A DNA stretch of 64,000 nt, from positions 4,999,318 through 5,063,317 of the forward strand of contig CAIIXF020000012.1 of assembly GCA_903813345.2 (NCBI GenBank), written 5' to 3'. Below are positions 9,459-22,390 of this stretch, piece by piece; positions within the stretch are counted from its first letter, which is position 1, and every line of letters starts with the position of its first letter. Source of the stretch: Owenia fusiformis (Eukaryota > Annelida > Polychaeta > Sabellida > Oweniidae). Below the pieces are notes generated by a model. It made no database searches. It saw nothing but the letters and a program-made list of their open reading frames with translations, and was not told where the DNA came from. The position numbers were made by a program, and so were the translations under genes.

Positions 9459-12400
9459 TAGGTAGTAAGCTAGCACCCAAAAATGTATTAGTTCGTGAAC
9501 AAATTGAAATTACTTGTATCTTATGTATTTTTATGTGATGCTTCAGAAAATGTTTGTCTGACGCGCCATATCCGGGGCGAAAATTGTCAAAATGGGGTTT
9601 TCGACCCCAAAATGGAAAATTACAGGGGGTACTTTATCTTCATTGAATAAATCATTCTGTTAGTCTTCAATCATCATAATAATTTTATGGGGAGTTAATT
9701 GGATCATGCTGAGGTAGTATGTAAAATTTCAATGCTCTGTCACTCATGGTTGTCATGGAAACCACAATTTTTGTTCAAAATATCCTTAATTTTGCAAAAC
9801 CTGAACATGTACATCATGTAGAATATGGATTATTTTTTTGAATCAACACATATCAGCACATTTTAGCACACTCAAAATAACCAGTACAGTTCAAACATTT
9901 GTTTAAATATAAAGGATATTGCAATTTACATGATTGGTCAGTGTCAAAGAACATACAATTGCATGAGTGATCAAAAGTGGGCGTCGCCCCCATAATAGTA
10001 GATGATTGCTATACTTGATAAAAACAGAGTTTAACTTGACCTTTAAGATACATTTACACTGGTCTTATTTGATTATATTTTATATAAAGCATTTCTGGTA
10101 AATAATGTACATCAAAGTGTCATAGTTATTGCATGGGGGAGGGGGGGGGGTGCAGAGGGGGGCTAGTAAAAGAATTGGGAGGAGGCAGAGCTAATCAGCC
10201 TTAAGTATAAATCCCATCTACATATCTCTGGATTTCATGGGGTACATCTTCTGGATCTTCTTCATATTCATCTCAATATATGGGATATTACAACTTACAT
10301 GATTGGTCAGTGTCAAAGAACATACAATTACACAAGTAATCAAAAGTGGGCGTAGATGATTGCTATTCTCTATACAGAGTTAAACTTGACTTGAGATACA
10401 TTTACACTGGACTTCTTGGATCATAACTTTATATTTTTTGGTAAATAATGTACAACTCAGTGCAATGGTTATTGCATGAGGAGGGTGGGGTTAGTAACAG
10501 TATTGGGAGGGGGCAGAGTTAATCAGCCTTAAGTATAAATTCTTTCTTTTGGACTTCTTCATAGAGTATTTTCTGGGTCTTCTTAGTTATCTCAATATAC
10601 TGTATATAGTTATTGTATGGGAGGAGGGTAGTAACAGAATTTGGAGGGGTGGGGGAACAAGTCAGCATTAAATATCAATTTCATCTTCACAGTTCTGGAT
10701 TTCATAGGATACATCTTCTGGAGTCTTTCTGATTCTTCATCTGATGCTATATCAACAATCATTTGTATGAGAATACCAGTCAATACCCAATGCAATGGTG
10801 GAGTCATTCAGTTTCCATCCATGTCTATCTTCTGCTGGAATGTCAGAGTTTACAATATGGGCCATATGCATGATAAGTGCTTTGTAGTAAGCTCTTGAAA
10901 AGGTGGAAGAAGACTGATGTCGGTTCCTTCATAGTCTTTGATTGTTTTAGTATGGGGTCTAAACTTCTATTTCAATTGGTTTATCTGGTTTTGCTGGTGT
11001 AAGACATTGTGGCTTAACATAAATGTTTTTTTTATATTAATCAGTCTTCTTTTGTTTGTCCAGCTGCTTTGCTGTATTCGTTTTGTTTCTGGAGCTGGCA
11101 GATTATACATGTTTTTCAAGATACTTCTAACAGCAGAGTGATTATGTGACAAATAAATCCAAAATTCTATAAACGAACCTGATAGGAGAAGAGGGTGGTG
11201 GCACATCACTTTATCAAATGTAGAAATACATGAGTCCCTTAAGATTGGAATGAGTTCATGAATAAGGATGCAAACAAGAAGCAACTATACCAGTTACGCT
11301 TAATTGAATGATAAGACCAGAATATGCCAAGAAAAAATCTACTGTGTAGCAGGTGGGAAATGCCATATCCTTTCAAGTGATCATCATGATAAACCATGAC
11401 ATTTTATTTCTTCCCAGCCCTTCAGGTGAGACAGAAGGATGCTATGAGTATCAGAATGGCTAGTGATGGCAATACAATAACAATGAGATGAGCCTTCTCA
11501 TAGTCTGATCATTTTCATTCTTTTGATTTATCACATGATATTGATATATCAACAATCTCTTAAGAGAAAATACCACTTAACACTTGCAGATTTGAGAGTC
11601 ATTCAGCTGGGACTTAATATGGTGCTCCATCTTTTTAAAATGTGCTTTCCTGCCCCTTCAAAGCATGGCACTTACTCCATCTAGGGAAGGTATGAAGGCT
11701 GCATATATTATGCCAGGCCCTAGATGGGAGTAGTAACAGAATAATTGGGAGGGAGTAGAGCTCCCTCCCAGGTCTGTAACCACTTCCCCACCCTCACCCC
11801 ATGTAAAAACTATACTACTAAACATATTTATGAGAAATGGTTTATATAAATTATATTCAAACATGAGTGTATTGACGCCTTCTATAAACTGTGAACAAAG
11901 TCAACATTTTACCCGGGGTATATTCGTCAACACTTCCCTTGGTAATACGAGTAATATGTGACATCAAGAGGGCTGTAGTAATGGCAGACCATAAGTTGAA
12001 TATTCAAAAAATTTTGGGGAGTTTTCATGTTTGAATTATAATATATACCTCAGAGCAGGCGTGATATTGACAATGACCCCTTAGGGCTAGGTACAAAAGC
12101 TTTCGAACCCCTCACTCCCTTGCCTAGCCATGTGGAGTGTATTTGTCAATATAACACCTGCTCTTCAATCTATATTTCTTAAATAATAGAAGTATAGATG
12201 ACATATAGATGACAGTGATCTTCCAAGCATTAAAGCAAATTAAATATTAAAAACAACAACTTGAAAGTGAGAAAGTTCATGAAAAATTGGCAAATTTTGA
12301 CCAATTTTGGTCTGAATTTTGAAAATGAAAATTTTGTACCCACCCGAGAAGAAATCCTGGGGAGATCACTGGATGATCTTAAAACTCAAGTTGACCTCTG

Positions 12401-13882
12401 TTTGTAGAGAATGAACCATATACTGTTGTTGGGGCGACTCCCACTTTTGATCACTTATGTAATTGTACTTATGTAATTGTTTGGTCTTGGACACTTACCT
12501 ATCATGTTTATTGTATTATCCTATATATTGAGATGAATATGAAGAAGACCTAGAAGATGTACATGTTCCTTAGGAAATCCAGAACGAAGTATTATGAGAT
12601 TTATACTTGAAGCTGATTAGCGCTGCCCCCTTCCAGTTTCTATTACTAGCCCCATCCCCCCTCTATCAACCTGCCTCTCATGCAATAACTATAAAACTCA
12701 GGTGTCACTGGTCAGTATTGACCGATGGTATATGCCATTATAAGCCTGGTTTAGTTCAAATATCAATGTATTACATCAACTATAAAGTAGTTTAAGTCAA
12801 TGAAAACTATAAATTTATTATATCATTGAAATGTTTCTCGCTTTCTCATTGGATAAGAACCGATCACATGATTAAAAATATTAAGGTGTATTTCATTGTT
12901 TCCTGCAGTTTCCAGCCGCAGCCTCGTTTTCAACTGTATATACCCTGGAGTATAAAATACTTGGATACGCATGGCAACAAAACTTCGTTGTTATAACGTC
13001 ACAGCTTATATTTGTAGTAGTATGTAATGGTATGCTCTTTGACACCAATCATGTAAAATGTAGTACCTATATATTGAAATGAAAATGAAGAAGACCCAGA
13101 AGATTTAACATTTGAAAATCAAGAACTATATAAATGAGAGTTATACAAAGGCTGATTAGCTCTGCCCCTCCAAATTCTGTTACTACCACCCCCCCCCACA
13201 CTCCCCATGCAACAACTTTTACACTTATATGTACATTATTTACCAGAAATGCATGATATTAGGTATATTCAAAGAACTTCAATATAAATGTATCTCAAAA
13301 GTCAAGTTAAACTCTGTCTTTTCAGAGAATGGTCGTCATTTACAATCATGAGGGTGACGCCCACTTTTGATCACTTATGTAGTAGTATGGTCTTTGACAC
13401 TTACCAATTATATAAATTGCAATATCCTTTATGCTTAAACAAATGCTTGAACCTCCCTGGCCATTTTGGGTGTGCTAAAATATTCTTATATCTGTTGATT
13501 TGAAAAATAATCCACATTCTATATTATGTACCTGTATAGATTTTGCCAAAATTAAGGATTTTTCAATGAAAATTGTAGTTTCCATGGCAACCATGAGTGA
13601 CAGGTGATTGAAACTTAATATACTACCTCAGCATGATCCAAACAACTCCCCATAAAATTATTATGATGATTGAAGACCAACTGCATGATTTATTCAATGA
13701 TGATAAAGTACCCCCTGTAATTTTCCATTTTAGGGTCGAAAACGCCAATTTGACAACTTTCGCCCCGGATACAGCGCATCAGACAAACATTTTCTGAAGT
13801 ATCATATAAAAATACATAAGAAACAAGTAATTTCAATTTGTTCACGAACTAATACATTTTTGGGTGCTAGCTTACTACCTAT
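9459..13882. mobile_element. 4.4-kb foldback element
   Basis: Two long arms are inverted copies: about 9459-10140 and 13200-13882, opening with TAGGTAGTAAGCTAGCACCC and closing with its reverse complement. Matching inner blocks include CCCCGGAT near 9575/13775, the GTTGTCATGGAAACC/GGTTTCCATGGCAACC pair near 9755/13580, and the TGATTGGTCAGTGTCAAAGA region. A subrepeat of roughly 370 bp recurs within the arms (about 9908, 10275 and 10590 on the left; 12390 and 13020 inverted on the right), each with a G- or C-rich tract. The element interrupts the D-X repeat that is continuous near 16195. It has no ORF of transposase length, so it is non-autonomous. Confidence 0.83.
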
Positions 13883-14030
13883 AAGTGCCACCTGTTAAAA
13901 GCTAGGGGATCTTTTCTAAGTTATTAAGTCATCAATCAGCAGACTGGTTATTGTATCCCCCACCCACTTCAAACTCCATACACTAACAAACTATTACAAT
14001 TTAAAATCAATTTTATCAGTGTTTATTTGA
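13883..14030. repeat. Repeat segment X, copy 1
   Basis: AAGTGCCACCTGTTAAAAGC through the CACTAACAA block matches 16205-16345. In this copy X runs straight into repeat Y. In the other copy X and Y are separated by the 10.4-kb element, so this is the empty site for that element. Confidence 0.82.
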
Positions 14031-14975
14031 CTGTAGAAGGTGTACATTCATAGCATTGAATTGCATTGCATTGTATTGTATTGTATTGTATTGCATTGTA
14101 TTGTATTGTATTGTATTGTATTGTATTGTATAGCACATCATTGTATTACACTGCATTGTATTGTATTGCACTGCAATATATTGAACTGCACCATATTGTA
14201 TTGCACTGCATTGCTGTGCACTGCATTGTATTGTATTGCACTGTATTGAATTGCACAGTATAGTATTGCATTGTCTTGAATTACACTACATTTTATTACA
14301 CTGCATTGTATTTTATTGCACTGCATTGTATTATACTGCAGTGTACTGTATTGTATTGCACAGCATTGTATTGTATTGCACTGTATAGTAGTGTATTGTA
14401 TTGAATTGCACTGCATTGTATTGTGTTGCACTGCATCACATTGTATTGCACTGCATTTTATTACAATGTATTGTATTTTATTGCACTGCATTGCACTGCA
14501 TTGTATTGCATTATATTGTACTGTTTTGTATTGCATCATATTGCACTGCATTTTATTGTATTATATTGCACTACATTGTATTGTATCATATTGCACTGCA
14601 TTTTTTGCATCATATTGCACTGTTTTGTATTGCATCATATTACACTACATTGTATTGCATCATATTGCACTACATTGTAGTGCATCATATTGCTCTGCAT
14701 TTTATTGCATCATATTGCACTGCATTGTATTACGTCATATTGCACCACCTTGTATTGCATCATATTGCACTGCATTGTATTACATCATATTGTACTGCAT
14801 TGTATTGCATCATATTCCGTATTTACCATTTCAGACAGTTTTATTTCATAAAATGTTATTTATAAATTATAATTTTCAAACATTGAGAAATGTTTTATAC
14901 AATATCGCTTAAAAGATATGAAATGGCCCAAAATAATATATTTTCAATGGAACCCTTTGCAAGGGTCACTTCTGT
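14026..14975. repeat. Repeat segment Y, copy 1 (array plus flanks)
   Basis: The left flank is TTGACTGTAGAAGGTGTACA. The right flank, CATTCCGTATTTACCATTTC to CCTTTGCAAGGGTCACTTC, is shared with 28370-28532. The array between the flanks is roughly half as long as in copy 2, so the two copies differ by array expansion or contraction. Confidence 0.85.
14050..14815. repeat. Pentanucleotide array (ATTGT/ATTGC/ACTGC), copy 1
   Basis: About 770 bp of a 5-bp repeat whose units are mainly ATTGT, ATTGC and ACTGC, becoming ATCAT-rich toward the right end. Long open frames rich in Cys/Ile/Leu/Tyr in several frames are a by-product of a 5-bp period lacking stops and are not genes. The array is bracketed by flanks also found around the second array. 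Confidence 0.95.
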
Positions 14976-15404
14976 TTGTGACAGTCCGTAATATGGATTG
15001 TCACCCCTACAACAATACAACACTTAAAAATGGTGTGCGTTCAATAGCACTAAGCTTGTTAATATTCCCTGAATGATATTGGAAGTTAACTCAAATATCC
15101 GTTTATCAGTTCGAAAAAGGAAACATTCATTAGGTTCAATGTTATCTAATATCTAGTGGTAGTGGACAGATAAATAATGAAGTTTGAGTAAAAAGATGGC
15201 GCAGTTGCAAAAAAGACAGAGTTACTTTGCAGACTGCGGTGATTTCAACAACGCCGCGATAGCCAATGTCGAAGTTATGAACAAATCACAAAGCGCGGGT
15301 CAAGCCACTATTTAGCCGCGATGTAATATTACGTTATGCAAATATTGTCAATTTACAGACACCATATTTTCTAATCGCGGCATTCATATACGACCCGTAC
15401 GGAA
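14976..15404. other. Spacer between repeat copies
   Basis: No coding or RNA feature was recognised. The right part (from about 15380) leads into ACGACCCGTACGGAAAGC, which reappears inverted at 28982-29000. Confidence 0.5.
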
Positions 15405-16195
15405 AGCTAAAGGGGATATACCGCAGAATTTAAAATTCAATGGAGTTTTAACATGGGAGTGATATCACACACCGCGGCCCAGTCAGATATATTTCTGCGC
15501 ACTTTATTTATTTAATTCACTTTGCACAACGCGCCACCTGTAATTCATCCAGTGCGCAATTAAAAATTGTTAATGAGTGATATCGCACACCGCGGCCCAG
15601 TAAGATCGATTTCTGCGCACTTAATTTATTAACACACTCAAAATATCGCGCTGAAGCTTGTATGTGCTGGCGCGATGTAATTATAGTTTTCTGTTAATAA
15701 ATGCCCAACAAGAAAGGGTAGCACAACGAATTCAACTTTTTTCGAAAGACTGCAGACTTGACCTGCGAAATTGTAATTTTTGATCACAGTGATGCCTCTA
15801 GAGAGGATATCTATGAGAATTACAGATTATAGTGCGCAGAATTATAAAGTCAAACTGACCTCAAAATGGTAGTACACAGTGTACACTGCCATCTTTCAAT
15901 AAAGTAACTACAGACGTATACAAAATACCAGAATGATTGATGTAATACCTGAATACCATTTCTTCTGGGAGAAGGAAAGTTCCTATATGTATTCCATGGC
16001 CGTAGCCAGGGGGCCTCACCCCCCTCCCCCTTGCCAAATATTCGTTCAAAATCATGCAGTTTTTCACCATTCTTAGCACTTTTCGCATGATTTTTTTGCC
16101 ATAACTGTCAAAAAGCTCCCCCCTCTTGGCAAAATCTCCCCCTTGGTAAAACCACTCCCCCAGGTTAATCCAGGATACGGGTCTGTATTCTTAGA
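15405..16195. mobile_element. Repeat unit D, copy 2
   Basis: Diverged direct copy of 7718-9437 without the MITE. It supplies the empty site (CACACCGCGGCCCAG near 15590) for that MITE and the near-empty site (GACGAGATT...ATAAGTGCC near 16195) for the foldback element. Confidence 0.8.
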
Positions 16196-16400
16196 CGAGA
16201 TTAGAGATAAGTGCCACCTGTTAAAAGCTAGGAGATCTTTTCTAAGTTATTAAGTCATCAATCAGCAGACTGGTAATTGTATCCCCCACCCACTTCAAAC
16301 TCCATACACTAACATGCTATTACAATTTTATCTGTGTTTATCCCAGCTAACAATTTTACGTTGTGATAACGTCGTCAGAATATATGTCTCAAGTTGTAGC

Positions 16401-18900
16401 AACGTTAATATGGAACGTTGTAGGTACAGGAAGGTGTGGACTCGCACAGATGTTTAAAGAACGTTACATTTGACTTAAATATCACGTGTCAGGAACGTAG
16501 TAGCGACATTAACAATAACGTCGCCAAAATAACGAAACTTTAACGTACTTACATTACGTCATATATACGTGGCCAATCTAAATTTCTGGTAACGTTGATA
16601 TGGAACGTTGTAGGTACAGGAAGGTGTGGACTCGCATAGATGTTTAAAGAACGTTACATTTGACTTAAATATCACGTGTCAGGAACGTAGTAGCGACCTT
16701 AACAATTACGTCACCAAAATAACGAAAATGTAACGTACTTACATTACGTCATAAATACGTGGCCAATCTAAATTTCTGGTAACGTTGATATGGAACGTTG
16801 TAGGTACAGGAAGGTGTGGACTCGCACAGATGTTTAAAGAACGTTACATTTGACTTAAATATCACGTGTCAGGAACGTAGTAGCGACCTTAACAATTACG
16901 TCGCCAAAATAACGAAACTTTAACGTACTTACATTACGTCATATATACGTGGCCAATCTAAATTTCTGGTAACGTTGATATGGAACGTTGTAGGTACAGG
17001 AAGGTGTGGACTCGCATAGATGTTTAAAGAACGTTACATTTGACTTAAATATCACGTGTCAGGAACGTAGTAGCGACCTTAACAATTACGTCACCAAAAT
17101 AACGAAAATGTAACGTACTTACATTACGTCATATATACGTGGCCAATCTAAATTTCTAGTAACGTTGATATGGAACGTTGTAGGCACAGGAAGGTGTGGA
17201 CTCGCACAGATGTTTAAAGAACGTTACATTTGACTTAAATATCACGTGTCAGGAACGTAGTAGCGACCTTAACAATAACGTCGCCAAAATAACGAAACTG
17301 TAACGTACTTACATTACGTCATATATACGTGGCCAATCTAAATTTCTGGTAACGTTGATATGGAACGTTGTAGGTACGGGAAGGTGTGGACTCGCATAGA
17401 TGTTTAAAAAACGTTACATTTGACTTAAATATCACGTGTCAGGAACGTAGTAGCGACCTTAACAATTACGTCACCAAAATAACGAAAATGTAACGTACTT
17501 ACATTACGTCATAAATACGTGGCCAATCTAAATTTCTAGTAACGTTGATATGGAACGTTGTAGGTACAGGAAGGTGTGGACTCGCACAGATGTTTAAAGA
17601 ACGTTACATTTGACTTAAATATCACGTGTCAGGAACGTAGTAGCGACCTTAACAATTAAGTCGCCAAAATAACGAAACTGTAACGTACTTACATTACGTC
17701 ATATATACGTGGCCAATCTAAATTTCTGGTAACGTTGATATGGAACGCTGTAGGTACAGGAAGGTGTGGACTCGCATAGATGTTTAAAGAACGTTACATT
17801 TGACTTAAATATCACGTGTCAGGAACGTAGTAGTGACCTTAACAATTATGTCACCAAAATAACGAAAATGTAACGTACTTACATTACGTCATAAATACGT
17901 GGCCAATCTAAATTTCTGGTAACGTTGATATGGAACGTTGTAGGTACAGGAAGGTGTGGACTCGCACAGATGTTTAAAGAACGTTACATTTGACTTAAAT
18001 ATCACGTGCCAGGAACGAAGAACCAACCTAAACGATGACTTCGCCAAAATAACGAAAATGTAACGAACTTACATTACGTCATAAATACGTGGCCAATCTA
18101 AATTTCTGGTAACGTTGATATGGAACGTTGTAGGTACAGGAAGGTGTGGACTCGCACAGATGTTCAAAGAACGTTACATTTGACTTAAATATCACGTGCC
18201 AGGAACGTAGAACCAACCTAAACGATAACTTCGCAAAAATAACTGTAATGTGCTTATGCAACGTCACATATACGTGGCCAGTTTTAAGTTCTGGTACGTT
18301 AATTATGGAACGTTGTAGGTACAGGAAGGTGTGGACTCGCACAGATGTTTAAAGAACGTTACATTTGACTTAAATATCACGTGCCAGGAATGTAGAACCA
18401 ACCTTAACAATGACTTCGCAAAAATAGTGAGACTGTAATGTGCTTATGCAACGTAACATATACCTGGCCAGTTTAAAGTTCTGGTAACGTTTATCTTGGA
18501 ACGATGTAGGCACAGGAAGGTCTGGACTCGCACAGATGTTTATACAACGTTACATTTTACTTAAATATCATGTGCTAGGAATGTAGTAGCAACCTTAACA
18601 ATGACTGCAAAAATAAAATGACAGACTGTAACGTGCTTATGCAACGTCACATATACGTGGCCAAGTTAAAGTTCTGGTTACATTAATTATAGAACGTTGT
18701 AGGCAAAGGAAAGTGTGGACACGCATAAATGAGTATACAAGTTACGTTCGACTTAGATATCACTAGCCAGGAATGTAGTACCAACCTTAACAACGACTTT
18801 GCCAAAATAAAGAGACTGTAACGTGCTTGTCACATACATGGCAAATTCATAACTTCTGGTTACATCAAGTTAGGACAACACATGCAAGGAATGTTCTAGT
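16401..18900. repeat. 190-bp satellite array with dimeric higher-order structure
   Basis: Units beginning AACGTTGATATGGAACGTTG start at 16401, 16591, 16781, 16971, 17161, 17351, 17541, 17731, 17921 and 18111, exactly 190 bp apart. More diverged units continue to about 18900. Units 1-8 alternate: odd units have CTCGCACAGATG and GTCGCC, even units have CTCGCATAGATG and GTCACC. The effective repeat is therefore a 380-bp dimer. Units are rich in AACGTT and ACGT words. Confidence 0.93.
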
Positions 18901-19512
18901 AACCTTAATTATGACATCAACAAGATATAGTGATAGTAATGACTAACGTCCAGTTAAATGAATCATTACATGAACATATAGCTAATTTAAAGTTCATGTA
19001 CAGGAAGATGTAGACACCGATGTTCAGTAAAATTATATATAACACACTAAGCCTAACAATTTCACATGTGAAGGTAAAACACAACTAACGTATGCTTTGA
19101 CTTATTAACAAATGTATATTGTTTTTCCAATAATTAATGAGTTAATACACAAGAACTTTTTTGAGCATCCAAATAGAGAATATTGACACACAGAATAGAA
19201 CTTAAATATAATCACAGTCTCGTATGTCATCTCTCAAAAATCTATCCTATCTTTAATTAGTTTTATTAAGTATTTTATTAACCCCTAAACGGTTAACGGT
19301 GTGGGGAGATTTGCCGTTCTGGCTTGTCTTAAAATTAAATTAGGCATATTTTAACTAATAAATTGTGACTAACCCCCCCCCCCCCTTAGAAATGATAAAC
19401 CCCCATGTTTTTAAACTATGAATTTCTTCATTAATAATGGCTCAATATAGTTATAAGAAAACTCAAAATACTGGGAGTTGAATACTTGTTACCTTTCCAA
19501 TGATACCTAATA

Positions 19513-19652
19513 CGTTATTTAATGGGAGATTTTTGATAGAGGGTATATCTGAGGGAAATACAATATATCTACCTGAGGGACCGTAGGTTGATATACATGT
19601 ATTGTATTTACTGAGGGATATACACTGTATCAAAAATCGAGCATTAAATAAC
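19513..19652. repeat. Hairpin element (about 140 bp)
   Basis: GAGATTTTTGATAGAGGGTA near 19525 pairs with TACACTGTATCAAAAATC near 19625. The loop region carries GAGGGACCGTAGGT, similar in wording to the loop of the hairpin at 42149-42291. Confidence 0.7.
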
Positions 19653-20159
19653 TGATTTATCCTTTACTTAGTAGATTATGAGAATTAAATATGCATTGAA
19701 TGTTAGGGAACCCTAATGTAGTAATTCAAACGATAATTAAAATCAAAACATGAATATTTTATTCAAAGGCCTCAAAGATTTTTTTAAACTCATCAGCTTT
19801 TAACATTTTATAGTGTATAAAATTAATATTTATCAAAGATAACCAAAGTATAACCCGGGAATTCAAAAAAAGCACTGAAAAGAAATTCCAAGGGATTGCT
19901 GATGAGCGGATGATATATATATATATTTATTATGCACCTCACTAAAATACTCAAATCTGATTGGTTAAGAGCTGCAGGGTATATTGCCATACGTGGCAGC
20001 AAGATCTCGTTCTATCCAGTATTGAAGCAACGAGATCTCCAACCATCCCGTATGCCAGAATACCTATCCTCGAAAAAAAAATACTAGGCTCGGCTTCTGT
20101 TTTAGTAGACCCATTCTTTAAAATAAAGTATTTCTCAAGGGAGGTGCATAATAAAATAA

Positions 20160-20294
20160 ATACTGGATGACCATGAGGTGGATATGCCACAATACCTATC
20201 CTCGAAAAAAAATACTAGGCTCGTCTTCGCCTCGCCTAGTATTTTTTTCCTCGGATAGGTATTCTGGCATATCCACCTCATGGTCATCCAGTAT
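20160..20294. repeat. Near-perfect 61-bp-arm hairpin
   Basis: The left arm 20160-20220 and right arm 20234-20294 are reverse complements apart from a few mismatches, around a 13-base loop (TCGTCTTCGCCTC). Arm words include GATGACCATGAGGTGGATAT and AATACTAGGC. Further inverted words (TTATTATGCACCTC near 19926 and GAGGTGCATAATAAA near 20141) extend the folded region to about 19905-20320. Confidence 0.88.
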
Positions 20295-20773
20295 TTGTTT
20301 AATATCTCCCGCTCATCTCAGATATCAATTATATTCCTGCATGTTATTTACCTATAACACTACTAAGTACGGGATTAACACTTGTATGATATTTCGATAT
20401 TTCATTTCCGAGATTGTGCCCAGATCTCGGCAGATCTATTCACCCCCTTTACTATGAATGTAATTATCTATAGCCTGACTGTTTAGGGGTTATATTGTTA
20501 TTTTTCTGAACTGGAATGAATAAATATTCTAATTTGAGCTTGAACAAATGCTCTATTAGTTAACATGGTATTGATTTTCAAAAAGGGAATAAATCTAGAA
20601 AAATTGCATGTTTCAGATATGAAGACATTATATCTATGCAATATTAAAAGTACTGTCCCATTACTTGTTATAGAGATAAAAATTTAATTCAAACTGGCTT
20701 GCTTCTCGGAACAGATATTGTTTATGCTAAGTTTTCATTTTTCCTTGAAAGCATGAGCTCTCATTGGTCCTCA

Positions 20774-20876
20774 TCACTTTCCAAATGTTTCTTCAAATGA
20801 CTTGTACAGCTCAGTCGTTGTTTCCCTGGTTGCATGTTTAACACATTGCCATTTCTGCTTGTTTTTGGACATTTTC
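20774..20876 (-). pseudogene. Exon-like fragment inside the 10.4-kb element
   Basis: The minus strand shows a pyrimidine-rich acceptor (GATTTTTTCCAG), then a short open frame from ATG to TGA ending in YKSFEETFGK. It could be the last exon of a captured host gene or transposon gene. I do not recognise the protein. Upstream on the minus strand, another segment (about 21306-21415) is bounded by an AG acceptor and a GTAAGT donor but has stops in all frames. Confidence 0.3.
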
Positions 20877-21825
20877 CTGGAAAAAATCAATCTATTGAAA
20901 AGTATGAAATGTAACCTGTATACCCATACCCACTCTGTATATTTTGCAGTGTCATTTTCAACCAAAATTGACCTAGCAATCTATTCTTTACAATCTCAGA
21001 TACAATATGTCTCAAAGGTCTACAATGTGTTGTAAATCAGTAAGTTATTGAGGATTAAAAGTGCGAAAATCGGGAAAATGTTTAAATTCTTCCAAATATA
21101 AATATGGAAGCCATATATATAAAATAAAATACATAATATTGTAAAATTCTTTGGTAAAATTCTCTAGTATTCCTGAAGTAAAGTCTGCACTTTATATTTT
21201 TAGAATAGAATGACAAGGATCTTGCTAGATTTGATTCTGCTGTAAACTTAATACTGTATATATGAAATACTTCTATAATGAATAATAGATTAACCTGGAC
21301 TTACCGAAGTCACTTTCCTCGCAACTCCCCAAGCTCAGAGGACTCTAGACTGCCTAACTTCAAAACAGTCAAATGTTCCATTCTGCTTGTACTGCTAGTT
21401 TGTCTGAAATATTTTAGAGACTTGTAGTATAAACATTTTATTAGTTGGTTATCTGAAAATGCACTTGATAGTGTAATCTTTCTTCCACCAGATCTGATCT
21501 TTGTCTCAGGAGACTTTTGGGACTACTCTGGGGTAAACAATCCCTATGCTCATCAGTTTAAAGATCCCTAGTAGCTTTTTGTACTATCCTTTTGTATTTC
21601 TACAGTAGAATCATATAGCCAAAACATTCCTTCGTTGACTCTCATAATATTCATCCAATGATCTAACTAGAGATCTATTTATTAAAATATTCGATTGGAT
21701 AATAATTTGAAATGTTGGAACGGTAGGAAAGTAGATACCTGAGAATGACTCTTAACTTTCTGAGATAAAATATGGCAGGTCAACTTCGGGTCAGTGTGAC
21801 ACCTCTAGAAATAATATAGGCCTAC

Positions 21826-21902
21826 CTGATTAGCATAACACCACTCATCTCAACACAGCCAAAATCATCTCAGGGTTATCATGGGTGAAGGCTACAACAA
21901 TC
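21826..21902 (-). pseudogene. Exon-like repeat 1 encoding VAFTHDNPE
   Basis: The minus strand reads acceptor CTGTTTTCAG, then VVAFTHDNPEMILAVLR and a stop, with a GTAGGC donor further on. The same layout recurs at 22296-22390 with VAFIHDNPETLLVVFR, so the coding sense is partly conserved between diverged copies. The protein family was not recognised. Confidence 0.3.
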
Positions 21903-22295
21903 CTGAAAACAGAATAGGTAGATGGGAAAATAGAGGACAATAGTAGTACTTTAAAAGACTGTTACTTTATTTTATACTTTTATTTCAAATTGTATTGATT
22001 AAGATAAGACCTTTAAATTGTGAATATGATGAGTAAATCTACTGAGATGTTTTTAACATTGTGTCAATCAGGATTAAGTTCAAACCTTTTAAAAGAACTT
22101 AATTATATAGCGGTCATACTTTTAAAATTTGCACAGTGCGCCAAATTAAATAGCACCAAATTAAAGCAATTTACAGTATCTCATTTGTTGCGAAACTGTG
22201 AAAGTTATAACTGCATTAAATACAAATGAATACTTTCTGAAGCAAGGAGCCACAAATGATGCAAGTTAATTAAATCAAACGATGAAATAATATAC

Positions 22296-22390
22296 CTGAT
22301 TAGTATGAAACACCATCATCTAAACACAACCAACAAGGTCTCGGGGTTATCATGGATGAAAGCTACAAAAATCTGGTTCATCTCCTACTT
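22296..22390 (-). pseudogene. Exon-like repeat 2 encoding VAFIHDNPE
   Basis: Second copy of the exon-like unit at 21826-21902, with acceptor TCTGTTTTCAG and donor GTATAT. Both contain in-frame stops near their 3' ends, so either they are terminal exons or they are dead. Confidence 0.3.

Noticed and set aside
14040-14912. Overlapping ORFs of 60-200 codons rich in Cys, Ile, Leu and Tyr on both strands
   Set aside because: They are translations of the 5-bp ATTGY/ACTGC array, which lacks stops in several frames. No start context, splice sites or domains.
16401-18900. Direct repeats that might suggest a CRISPR array
   Set aside because: Contiguous 190-bp satellite units without unique spacers, in a eukaryotic genome.
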